Source: an uncultured Sulfitobacter sp. (lineage in GTDB: Bacteria; Pseudomonadota; Alphaproteobacteria; Rhodobacterales; Rhodobacteraceae). From it: a stretch of 64,000 nt of DNA. This document shows positions 54,460-62,924 of this stretch, piece by piece (positions within the stretch are counted from its first letter, which is position 1; every line of letters starts with the position of its first letter). A program made the translations under genes and the position numbers. The notes below the pieces were generated by a model. The model saw only the letters and a list, made by a program, of their open reading frames with translations. It was not told the DNA's origin and made no database searches. The stretch is from the NCBI GenBank assembly GCA_905182645.1, contig CAJJCJ010000005.1, positions 186,001 to 250,000 on the forward strand. The letters are read 5' to 3'.

Positions 54460-55167
54460 TTAAATTTCACCAATCTCGGCCCGGATCTGGTGAGCGGCAT
54501 CAAGCACCGCAGCGCGATAGTCGTCGATAACGGATTCGCTGAAGCGAACGCGCAGACCCGACAGGCTAACAGCACCCAACAGCTCACCCTCAAGTCCAAG
54601 AACCGGAACAGACAATCCGGCGACGTCTGGATCACGTTCGCCAAGGCTAAGATAATACCCGGCCTTCCGGATGTTGGTGGCCTGCTTGCCCTCCCGCAAG
54701 GAATAAGCATCCAGCACCTGGCCGGACGAGCCCATGCTCAACGGAATGATCTCACCCTCTTCGACATGATCCCGCGCAAGCCTGTGCGAATTGACGCGGT
54801 ACAGGCAAACGCCGGAATTGCCGCGCTGCACGTAAAACGACGCGCTTTCCCCGGTTGCACTCACCAGGCTCGCCAGCACCGGGCGTACAATCGGCCCCAT
54901 GCGCAGGTTCTGGCGAAATACGGATCCAAGACGCCACAAAGACGGCCCGAGGTGAAACAAGCCTTCGGCGTCTCGCGTGATATGACCAAACTTTTCAAGC
55001 GAGACACTCAGACGCAGGATTGTCGCTTTGTTGACACCACTACGGTCCGCAACCTCTTTCAGAGACAGACCCGTATCGCCGGGCTCAAAGCAGTCCAGCA
55101 CACGCAATGCGCGTTCAACCGCTTCGACACCACCTGTTGTGTCCGATGCTTGGGCTTTGTCGGGCAT
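54460..55167 (-). CDS. IclR-family transcriptional regulator
   Basis: 235 residues. N-terminal winged helix (VERALRVLDCF, LSLKEVADRSGVNKATILRL) and C-terminal IclR effector domain (RPVLASLVSATGESASFYVQ, GSSGQVLDAYS, REGKQATNIRKAGYYLSLGE, DPDVAGLSVPVLGLEGELLG). ATG at 55167 has AAAGG upstream and fits the family start. Convergent with the ABC operon and divergent from the ureohydrolase operon, so it very likely controls both in response to the catabolic substrate. Intact. Confidence 0.92.
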   Translation of the reverse strand: MPDKAQASDTTGGVEAVERALRVLDCFEPGDTGLSLKEVADRSGVNKATILRLSVSLEKFGHITRDAEGLFHLGPSLWRLGSVFRQNLRMGPIVRPVLASLVSATGESASFYVQRGNSGVCLYRVNSHRLARDHVEEGEIIPLSMGSSGQVLDAYSLREGKQATNIRKAGYYLSLGERDPDVAGLSVPVLGLEGELLGAVSLSGLRVRFSESVIDDYRAAVLDAAHQIRAEIGEI

Positions 55168-55205
55168 GGGCAGACCTTTCGACGCAATTGCTTGACTGTT
55201 TGTAG

Positions 55206-55224
55206 CCAATTTGGACCCAATTGG
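55206..55224. promoter_or_regulatory. Candidate IclR operator palindrome
   Basis: CCAATT-TGGACCC-AATTGG, a perfect 6-base inverted repeat with a 7-base centre, in the 85-base spacer between the divergent iclR-like gene and the first ureohydrolase-like gene. Size and position fit an autoregulated operator. Confidence 0.6.
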
Positions 55225-55252
55225 AAATCGCAATCAATGAAAGCATCTGGCA

Positions 55253-56023
55253 ATGAATAACCCGCAGAAACGATCGAAGTTAACCGGATATGCCAGTTTG
55301 CCATTTGGCGAGATTTCGCAATGTGTGGCGGGCGATATTGGGGTTTTGGGCGTTCCAAGCGAAGTCGATAGCGGGCCCCGAATGGGAGCCTCTTTGGCAC
55401 CGGATGTGTTGCGTAAGATGGCCGGGCAACTTGAGGTCGACCTGCCTGCAGCTGGCTGGGATCTTGGGAATTTGGATCTGTCGGGGGATTGGTCCGGCGT
55501 ATTGACGCATCTTGTGACGCAAATGGTAGCCGGTGACATTGTGCCAGTTGTTTTGGGTGGCGCGTCAAATGTTGCTTCGGGCGTGCTGCAGGCCTTGCCT
55601 GATCTTCCAGTTGTCGCAGCCATGCCACTGGTTCGGGGCGATGTCGCTGCGCGACAAGAAGAAACGATATGGGTGGGGCTGAACGGCGGACAACCCGCAG
55701 ATGTATGGGATCAGATTAACCAACGCTCGATGGCCTGGCGTACTGCCCGGCAGTTGGATGAAGGAAACACTGGTTTTTCTAGTATGCCCAAACGAGCTAT
55801 TCTTTGGGTTGATATATCGGTCATTGATCTTGGGCATGCAGCTGGCGCTGTCGGTCTTAATCCCGGCGGGATGAAACCCGAAACGTTGGTTTCAGTCATC
55901 GGGGCAATGACCTGTAGCTGGCAGGCGATTGTGATCACTGGCCTTGCGCCTGCGCGTGACACGCGTGGCATGTCGGAACTGACGGCTATTGAAACCCTCA
56001 ACGCGGCCTTGCGCAATGGGTGA
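55253..56023 (+). CDS. Ureohydrolase-fold protein lacking metal ligands (paralogue A)
   Basis: 256 residues that follow the arginase/agmatinase fold: DIGVLGVPSEVDSGPRMGAS then LAPDVLRKM (residues 28-56), VPVVLGGASNVASGV at the GGDHS position (102-105 GGAS, His absent), WVDISVIDLG at the SxDxDxxD position (D187, S189 instead of Asp, D192), and VITGLAPARDTRG where the final Glu motif is expected. The DAHxD strand is unrecognisable. So the binuclear metal site is gone. First gene of the operon; its stop overlaps the start of paralogue B. Probably non-catalytic: a partner or sensor. Full length for a shortened family member. Confidence 0.7.
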   Translation: MNNPQKRSKLTGYASLPFGEISQCVAGDIGVLGVPSEVDSGPRMGASLAPDVLRKMAGQLEVDLPAAGWDLGNLDLSGDWSGVLTHLVTQMVAGDIVPVVLGGASNVASGVLQALPDLPVVAAMPLVRGDVAARQEETIWVGLNGGQPADVWDQINQRSMAWRTARQLDEGNTGFSSMPKRAILWVDISVIDLGHAAGAVGLNPGGMKPETLVSVIGAMTCSWQAIVITGLAPARDTRGMSELTAIETLNAALRNG

Positions 56024-56689
56024 TACAGCGCAAATACAATTTGACTCGATCCCCAGTTTTCTGGGTGTATCTGTTGGCGATTTGGAAGATCTTATGCCCG
56101 GACAGGTCGCAATAGCAGGGTATTTTTGTGACAATCTCGACCTGCCAGTGGCGGGACAACGCTACCTCGCAAGACAGTTGCGATATGCCTCCCTACCCGA
56201 AAATGCGTCTGCGAATGCAATTGATCTGGGGGATGTAAACGTATTTCCGCTTGAGCCGGACAAGCATTTTTCAGCAGTTGTCTCGCAATGCGAGGCGGTC
56301 CTGGAAACCGGCGCGCGGATGGTGCTGGTTGGTGGTGATTCCAGTGGCCTAAAAGCGCTTGGCATTGCTGCGCAGAAGGTCACAGGTGCGGATGTCACTG
56401 TTTTACCGTTAAAAGGGGACATTGCGGTAATCTGTCTAAGCCTCAACCAGTCATCCTGTCTGTGGATTTAAACGAAGCTTGCGGGCATCTGGATGTCGCA
56501 CCCGAGCCCTTGACCGGCCTGTCGCCCGCACAAATGATTGCGCAAATTGACGCCACACCGGGCAATGTTATTGCTGCGGTGGTTTTTGGACTTGCCCCAG
56601 CATTAGACCATCGTGGCACCACGGAAACCCGCGCGGCGCTTGCAATCTTGCAAGCAGTGGCTGAGCGCCTTGAGAAAGGAGCTCCTTGA
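56016..56689 (+). pseudogene. Ureohydrolase-fold paralogue B, metal ligands absent, frameshifted
   Basis: Starts at ATG 56016 inside the end of A. MPGQVAIAGYFCDN, GQRYLARQLRY and LVGGDSSGLKAL (GGDS at 106-109, Ser in place of His) follow the fold. After about 56425 the frame breaks; the next frame gives KPQPVILSVDLNEACGHLDV (D-x-N instead of D-x-D) and FGLAPALDHRGTTETRAAL to the stop at 56689. The shift here is a lost base, or two gained ones. As in A and C, the second Asp of the DxD motif is replaced and the last Glu is missing. The gene is short for the family, about 224 residues. Confidence 0.65.
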
Positions 56690-57564
56690 TGCCTTTACGG
56701 TCCGCTCCATTGCCGCGCATGGCAGGGCATTTGTCGTTCATGCGCGCCCAAACCAAAGCTATCTGCGATGTCATGCCTGGCGATCTGGCGGTGCTTGGCG
56801 TCCCGTTTGAAGACATAAGCGCGCCCTACGCTGGTCAGTTTCTGGCGCCGCGCGCATTGCGCGAAACCTCGGTATATTTTGGTTGGCATGCAAACCCTCA
56901 ATTCAGCCACCCAGTTGATATTGATGCACGACAAGACATTCAAACCGACGGCTTGCATGAGCGGTTGTACGACCTCGGGGATATATCGCTGGGACCCGAT
57001 GAGGCGATTCAGGCGACATTGAAGGCGGCAATAAGTCAGATCAGTCGCAATGGTGCCTGTGCCATAATATTAGGCGGTTCGGATAGCCTGTCCGAGACAG
57101 TGCAGAGCGCGATGCCTAAGTGTCAGACAGCGCAGCTTGGCGGCATACCACGTGATGCGCGCGATTTTCATGTAGCGCCCTTACCTAATGGTTATGCGAC
57201 AACTTGCAAATTAGAAACAGCCGCGCAGCTTGCAAGGCTATCCCAATGGCGGGATGCATCTAAGCCGCTGTTTGTGCGGTTTGATCTTTCCGTGTTTGAA
57301 ACATCGCTCAGCGCGCTTTGTGACCAGCCACGGTTAGGTGGCTGCGATCTTGATACAGTGGTGCAATGGCTTGAGCTTCTAGGACAACACGAGGTCAACG
57401 CTATCATGTTGACCGGCCTGAACCCGAGTCGACCTGGCATGGGCGTGGTGAAGGTTGGCCAACGACTTATGGTCACGGCCCTTCTGGCATTTATCTATGC
57501 GCGCCTGAGATTTGGGATTGATCATCTAGGCTGCCTAACCTCAAAGGAAGAAGTATCAACATGA
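56689..57564 (+). CDS. Ureohydrolase-fold protein lacking metal ligands (paralogue C)
   Basis: 291 residues, ATG at 56689 overlapping the stop of B (TGATG), with AAAGGAG upstream. Fold landmarks are GDLAVLGVPFEDISAPYAGQ, FLAPRALRE, LYDLGDISLGPDEAI, AIILGGSDSLSET (GGSD at 129-132) and LFVRFDLSVFETSLSAL (D199, S201 in place of Asp, E204), then IMLTGLNPSRPGMG in place of the Glu motif. DAHxD is again absent. So the fold seems kept while the active site is lost. Coupled to the canonical enzyme by an ATGA overlap. Intact reading frame argues that the protein is, or recently was, under selection. Confidence 0.7.
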   Translation: MPLRSAPLPRMAGHLSFMRAQTKAICDVMPGDLAVLGVPFEDISAPYAGQFLAPRALRETSVYFGWHANPQFSHPVDIDARQDIQTDGLHERLYDLGDISLGPDEAIQATLKAAISQISRNGACAIILGGSDSLSETVQSAMPKCQTAQLGGIPRDARDFHVAPLPNGYATTCKLETAAQLARLSQWRDASKPLFVRFDLSVFETSLSALCDQPRLGGCDLDTVVQWLELLGQHEVNAIMLTGLNPSRPGMGVVKVGQRLMVTALLAFIYARLRFGIDHLGCLTSKEEVST

Positions 57565-58560
57565 CTGCAATGATTGCAACATTCCACCCGCCCTTGTCTC
57601 AACCGGGGTTTCGGCTGTTCGATGGGCCATTACGCGATGTGGCCGATGTCAGTGCGGACCAGATTGGCGTGGTCGGCATGCCGTCTGACTGGACACATTC
57701 CAGCCGTCTGGGCACAAGGTTCGGCCCCGAAGCATTGCGCAGGGCGACAAGTCTTTTGCAATCCATGCGCCCGCAAGGGGCAAGCTTTGACCCTGACACG
57801 CGCCGCCACACCGTGCCCGCAACGGATTGGTTGGTTGATTGTGGCGACGCAGAAATCACACCGCAAGATGTTGACGCAACGACGCAGGCAATCGCGGCAA
57901 TGACAGAAGGATTGACGGTTGCAGGCGCGATCCCACTTGCACTGGGTGGAGATCATTATAACAGTTTCCCGGCCTGTCTGGGGTATTCCCGTGGGCTGGC
58001 TAAACGCGCACCAGACGCGCGCTTTGGGTATATCCAGATCGACGGCCATCTGGATTTCTCTGACCGACTGGGCGCATGGGGCAGTCACAACCACGCAACA
58101 AATGCCCGCCGGATCTCTGAATTGCCCAACATAGATGTATCCAACATGGTCTGGGTCGGCATCGCGGGCTGGGTCGATGGCGGTGACTCTGGCCTTGATC
58201 GAAGAACAGGGCGGGCGGGTGTTTTCATCCAGTAATGTGCATGACTTAGGCCCGGTAGAGGTTATGCGCCAAGCACTTGCGCATGCCATGCAAGGGTGTG
58301 ACGAGCTTTATCTGTCGATTGACATTGATGCTATGGACGCCGGTTATCTTCCTGGTACAGGTTCCATCGTGCACAGCGGCATTACCCCTCGCCAGTATTA
58401 TGATCTGCTGGATGGGTTGGCAGAAGCCCCCTTGGGCGGATTGGACATTGTCGAGGTTTCACCGCCGCTAGATCCGTCAGAGCGCACAGAATTCCTGGCG
58501 GCAGAAATGCTGTTTCGGGTTCTGCGCCGCTTCCGTACCCGACCGGAGATAGGGCTATGA
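57561..58560 (+). pseudogene. Canonical ureohydrolase (agmatinase/guanidino-acid hydrolase-like), one frameshift
   Basis: About 332 residues when one base near 58179 is removed. Keeps all ligands of the Mn/Ni binuclear site: LALGGDHYNSF (H132), IQIDGHLDFSD (D161, H163, D165), and after the shift SIDIDAMDAGYLPGTG (DxD and third Asp) with VEVSPPLD (Glu). The family cleaves guanidino groups to urea plus amine (agmatine, guanidinobutyrate, guanidinopropionate, guanidine) or formimino groups. The GH instead of AH in the central motif is a small variation. Exact substrate unknown. If the frameshift is real the enzyme is inactive. Confidence 0.85.
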
Positions 58561-59252
58561 TGGAATATATCGGAATCCAACAGCTCGGTGGTTTATCACA
58601 TGCAGGAAAGATTCTGGCCCCAGCAACCCGGCCGTGGATCACTGATCTTGCAGCACTGTGTCCATACGAGGGTCTGCAATCTGGAAACCTCCCCGAATTC
58701 GAGCGTGACCCGAATTGGAACAATTGGACTCTCATAGACAGCCCCAAAGACCCACTCAGGCGCCTGAATTGGCATGTGTTTCAACAAGGAGGCACCCGCT
58801 ATTTGGTAGCTGATCGGATGCTTATGAGCCGCGTCAGTTGGCAAGATCTGGATGACGCTGGGTATGTCTTTGGTACAGAAGTGTCGATTGATGACAGACA
58901 GTTTCGTTGCAGGTTGTTGACCGGTGGTGATACGCCCAATGATGACCCCTATCAGGGGGCGACTGGGCCCAATGAATGGGATGCGTTAGTAGGCGGCTAC
59001 GCCGCGTCGCACGCGCCTCAACCGGATCTGACCAATAGTGAAGCACCGCTTAGCCCAGATCATCTGAACTCGTCTCATAACTCTTTGTGGAACTGGTTCG
59101 GTGCGGTCAGTTGGACGGCCGAACCTGTCGCTAGCCGTTCCGATGGACGGGTGTGTCGAGGTTATCACGGCCCAATATATTTTTACGTAAACACTGTGGA
59201 CCACCGGCATGAAGATATTGGCTGGCGGCCAGTTCTTGAGGAATTATTATGA
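58557..59252 (+). CDS. Operon protein of unknown function
   Basis: 231 residues, no signal peptide or membrane segments. Rich in Trp, Asp and Asn; repeated aromatic motifs (NWNNWTLIDSP, NEWDALVGGYAASHAP, SLWNWFGAVSW) and the ending RGYHGPIYFYVNTVDHRHED then IGWRPVLEELL. The WRPVLE-type ending is seen in several uncharacterised soluble or surface beta-sandwich proteins, but I cannot name a family. It is translationally coupled to the ureohydrolase upstream (ATGATG overlap) and to the dehydrogenase downstream (ATGA), so it is part of the pathway unit. Intact. Confidence 0.7.
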   Translation: MMEYIGIQQLGGLSHAGKILAPATRPWITDLAALCPYEGLQSGNLPEFERDPNWNNWTLIDSPKDPLRRLNWHVFQQGGTRYLVADRMLMSRVSWQDLDDAGYVFGTEVSIDDRQFRCRLLTGGDTPNDDPYQGATGPNEWDALVGGYAASHAPQPDLTNSEAPLSPDHLNSSHNSLWNWFGAVSWTAEPVASRSDGRVCRGYHGPIYFYVNTVDHRHEDIGWRPVLEELL

Positions 59253-60697
59253 CTGTAAACCCGTTTCCCAACTATATCGCTGGAACATGGGTGGCTGGCA
59301 ACGATGCTGCCCCCAATATCAACCCATCTGATCTGAACGACACAATCGGTGATTATGCTCGAGCCAATACCAACCAGACCGTTGAAGCGATCGAAGCCGC
59401 GACTGTCGCGTTTCCTAAATGGCGTGAAACATCACCTCTAGTACGGTTCGAAGCTCTTGACCGTATCGGGTCGGAAATCCTCGCCCGTGTGGAAGAGCTG
59501 GGCGACATGCTGGCCCGCGAAGAGGGTAAAACCCTTTCTGAGGCCAACGCAGAAGCACATCGTGCAGGACATCTGTTCAAATTTTTCGCGGCCGAGACAT
59601 ATCGCACAACTGGCGATGTTTACCAATCACTACGAGAAAGTGTGTCGCTTAAAGTTCTGCGTGAGCCAATCGGCGTCGTGGGCGTGATCACGCCCTGGAA
59701 TTTCCCACTGGCGATCCCTGCATGGAAAATTGCACCCGCCCTAGCCTATGGCAATACGGTTGTGTTCAAACCTGCCGAACTGGTGCCGGGATCGGCCTGG
59801 ATTTTGTCTGACATTATTGCACGCGCGGGTCTTCCCGAGGGCGTGTTCAATCTGGTGATGGGCACGGGCAGAGAAGTAGGCGAAGCGATTGTTGCACACC
59901 CCAAGGTCTCAGGGGTTACCTTTACTGGCTCCACACCTGTCGGGCGCAAGATTGGTGCCGCGCTATTCGCCCGTGGGGCCAAAATGCAGCTTGAGATGGG
60001 GGGCAAGAACCCATTGATTGTACTCGATGATGCGGATCTGGATCTGGCGGTGCACTGCGCTTTACAGGGTAGCTTTTTCTCAACCGGGCAAAGATGCACG
60101 GCTTCTTCCCGCCTGATCGTCACAGACGGAATTCACGACGCATTTGTGAACCGTCTTTGTGTGGCAATGAAAGACCTCAGGATCGGTGATGCGCGCGCGC
60201 CGGAAACACAGATTGGTCCCGCGGCCAGTGAGGCGCAATTGGCTATCGACAAAAGATACGTTTCACAAGGTGTGGATGAAGGCGCAACACTTGCCGCAGG
60301 TGGTGGCGAAGTTAAATCCAAAACCCCCGGACATTACTTTGCTCCGGTCTTGTTTACAGATGTGTCATCACAGTCAGCCGTGGCGCGGGACGAAATCTTT
60401 GGGCCAATTGCCGCTGTCTTACGTGTGCCGGACTATGATGCGGCCTTAGCCATGGCCAACGACTGCGAATTTGGATTGTCTGCTGGCATCGTCACGCGGG
60501 ATACCGCCAAGATTGACCACTTCACACAGAACGCCGAGGCAGGCATGATTCAGGTCAATCTACCCACCGCTGGCATGGATTTCCACGCACCATTTACGGG
60601 CCGAAAAGGATCATCCTATGGCGCGCCGGAAAAAGGCAGTTATTGCCGCGAATTTTTCACTGCAGCTAAGGTTGTGCACGAAGGAGGCAGACAATGA
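59249..60697 (+). CDS. Aldehyde dehydrogenase, 2-oxoglutarate-semialdehyde-type
   Basis: 482 residues. ITPWNFPLAIPAWKIAPALA, TFTGSTPVGRK, catalytic Glu in MQLEMGGKNPLIVLDDAD, catalytic Cys in FSTGQRCTASSRL and EIFGPIAAVLRV. The C-terminal FTGRKGSSYGAPEKGSYCRE then FFTAAKVV is like alpha-ketoglutaric semialdehyde dehydrogenases rather than betaine or succinate semialdehyde enzymes. It would oxidise an aldehyde formed after removal of a guanidino/amino group. Overlaps both neighbours by four bases. Intact. Confidence 0.88.
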   Translation: MTVNPFPNYIAGTWVAGNDAAPNINPSDLNDTIGDYARANTNQTVEAIEAATVAFPKWRETSPLVRFEALDRIGSEILARVEELGDMLAREEGKTLSEANAEAHRAGHLFKFFAAETYRTTGDVYQSLRESVSLKVLREPIGVVGVITPWNFPLAIPAWKIAPALAYGNTVVFKPAELVPGSAWILSDIIARAGLPEGVFNLVMGTGREVGEAIVAHPKVSGVTFTGSTPVGRKIGAALFARGAKMQLEMGGKNPLIVLDDADLDLAVHCALQGSFFSTGQRCTASSRLIVTDGIHDAFVNRLCVAMKDLRIGDARAPETQIGPAASEAQLAIDKRYVSQGVDEGATLAAGGGEVKSKTPGHYFAPVLFTDVSSQSAVARDEIFGPIAAVLRVPDYDAALAMANDCEFGLSAGIVTRDTAKIDHFTQNAEAGMIQVNLPTAGMDFHAPFTGRKGSSYGAPEKGSYCREFFTAAKVVHEGGRQ

Positions 60698-61889
60698 CGC
60701 AAGCACCGTTGAAGGGCATTCGCATTCTTGATCTGACCAATGTGCTGGCCGGTCCGTTCTGCTGTCACCAACTGGCCCATATGGGGGCCGACGTGATCAA
60801 GGTCGAAACCCCGGGCACTGGTGATCTTGCGCGCCAGCTTGGGGCTGATCCCGCGCGCAACGCCGACCTGATGGGCGTATCCTTTCTGGCGCAAAATCCG
60901 GGCAAACGGTCCATCACCCTGAACCTGAAATCGGCATCTGGAAAACGTATCCTGAAGGAGTTGGTGCAAAAGGCCGATGCCCTGGTCGAGAATTTTCGTC
61001 CCGGTGTGATGGCACGCCTGAACCTTGATTATGAAACGCTCCGCAAGGAAAACCCCCGCCTTGTCTATTGTGCTATCTCAGGCTTTCGGTCAGGATGGCC
61101 CGCTGGCGAAACTGCCTGCCTATGACCAGATCGTACAGGGGATGAGTGGTGTGATGTCGATCACCGGCGACGCCGACACCGCCCCTTACCGGGTGGGCTA
61201 CCCGATGGGTGATACAATTGGCGGCATGACAGCGGCCTTCGCCGTTGCCGCAGCCCTTGCCAATAAGGCTGAGGACCGCGGTACTTTCATTGATGTCTCG
61301 ATGCTTGAAGCCGTCATTGCGACGATGGGTTGGGTGGTGTCGAACCATCTGATCGCTGGAAAGGCACCCATCCCGAACGGCAACGATAATTTCACGGCTA
61401 GCCCGTCCGGCACGTTCAAAACCGCCGACGGTGTGATGAACATTGCCGCCAACAAACAGGAACAATTCGAGGCACTTTGCGAGATCATCGACAATCCGTC
61501 CTTGGCGCAGGATCCACGCTTTGCGGACCGAAAGAGACCGACTGGCCAATCGATCTGCCCTGACCGCCGAACTGGAGGCGGCCTTTGCCACTGCCCCCAC
61601 CCATGAATGGGTTGAGAAACTGACAACAAACGGTGTTCCCACAGGACCGGTCTGGTCGGTGCCCGAGGCGCTGGCGCATCCGCAACTTGCGGATCGAGGC
61701 CTACTGCAAACCCATCGCGTTGGCTCGGAGGATCTGCAATTGGTCGGGATCGGTGCTAAGCTTGATGGTATTGCCCCTGGCGTCGATTCTCCGCCCCCAA
61801 CTTTGGGAGAGCATACAAACGATATCCTGAGTGAGCTTGGCTATGACAAGGCCCAGATCTCGGGCCTGAAAGAGGAAGGTGCGATATGA
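60694..61889 (+). pseudogene. CaiB/BaiF CoA-transferase, two frameshifts
   Basis: Three frames read as one class III CoA-transferase of about 397 residues. Part one: GIRILDLTNVLAGPFCCHQL, ADVIKVETPGTGD, LVYCAISGF. Removing a C near 61087 continues GQDGPLAKLPAYDQIVQGMS through TFIDVSMLEAVIATMGWV and TADGVMNIAANKQEQF. Removing an A near 61531 continues DRLANRSALTAELEAAFATA to LSELGYDKAQISGLKEE and the stop. The family moves CoA between acids. As sequenced it is broken. Confidence 0.85.
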
Positions 61890-61971
61890 CGGACCTCAAA
61901 CGCAGAGTGGCTGCAGTTTTTACTCTACAGAAATTACGTCTGCCAAGAGAATTACAGTGGAGGGATTCGCC

Positions 61972-62924
61972 GTGCCTCAGGGAATTGACGTACTGGTGAG
62001 TGAGGTTGGCCCGCGGGACGGGCTACAGAGCATCAAACGCACGATGCCGACAGAGGCTAAGCTCCATTGGATCGAAGCGCTGGCGGCCTCGGGGCTTCGG
62101 GAGATCGAAGTGGGATCTTTCGTGTCCCCACGCCTGCTGCCGCAAATGGCCGATTGCGCCACACTCGTAAGAGAAGCGAACAAACTTGAGGGTCTCACAG
62201 TTCTGGCGCTGGTTCCCAACCTTAAAGGGTGCAGAAAACGCCATTGCAGCCGGTGCGCGCAAGTTGACCATGCCAATATCAGCCTCGCGGACGCACAGCC
62301 TCAATAATATTGGCAAGACCCCCGAAGAGGCGATCGAAGAGGTCCGCCGAGTTTGTGCTTTTCGCGACTCACTGCCGGTCGAGCAGCGTCCAGACGTTGA
62401 GATCGGCATCTCGACAGCGTTTGGCTGCACATTTGAGGGCACAGGTGTCGGAGGACTGGGTGATCGAGATGGCGGACCTGCTGGCAAAGGCAGGCGCGGA
62501 CAGCATCGGTCTTTCGGATACGACTGGCTATGCCAACCCAGCCCAGATCAAACGCATGTTCCGCCGCCTGCACGGCGAGATTGGTGCGGAGAAAATGGCA
62601 GGTGCTCATCTGCACAACACACGTGGCCAAGGCCTCGCCAACGTCGTGGCCGCCCTCGAGGTTGACGTGACCACCTTCGATTCCTCGCTTGGCGGACTTG
62701 GCGGCTGCCCCTATGCGCCGGGAGCAACCGGCAACATTGTGACTGAGGATCTTGTCTTTATGCTGGAAGCGATGGGTCTGCGCACAGGTGTCGATGTAGA
62801 TGCGTTGATCGCCGCACGCGAAGTGCTGCTACGCGGACTGCCAGATGAGACCATCTATGGCAACGTCCCGGCGGTCGGCTTGCCCAAGGGCTTTACCTAT
62901 GCTGGCAACAAGAGCGCAACATGA
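61972..62924 (+). pseudogene. HMG-CoA lyase-like enzyme, two frameshifts
   Basis: GTG at 61972 with GGAGG upstream is the likely start (VPQGIDVLVSEVGPRDGLQS). After LALVPNLKG an extra G near 62229 breaks the frame; the next frame gives AENAIAAGARKLTMPISASR and EEAIEEVRRVCAFRDSLPVE; an extra A near 62441 breaks it again; the last frame has VSEDWVIEMADLLAKAGADS, AHLHNTRGQGLANVVAALE, the catalytic-Cys loop GGCPYAPGATGNIVTEDL and the stop at 62924. Family enzymes cleave 3-hydroxy-3-methylglutaryl-CoA or related hydroxyacyl-CoAs to acetyl-CoA plus a keto acid. Sits between two CoA-transferases. Confidence 0.87.

Noticed and set aside
54448-55260. A 270-codon plus-strand frame opposite the IclR gene
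   Set aside because: Fully antisense to a clear IclR regulator; no ribosome site and no similarity.
52751-62924. Programmed ribosomal frameshifting as the explanation of the broken genes
   Set aside because: No slippery heptamers or conserved positions; shifts occur at unrelated places in five different enzymes, twice in several of them.
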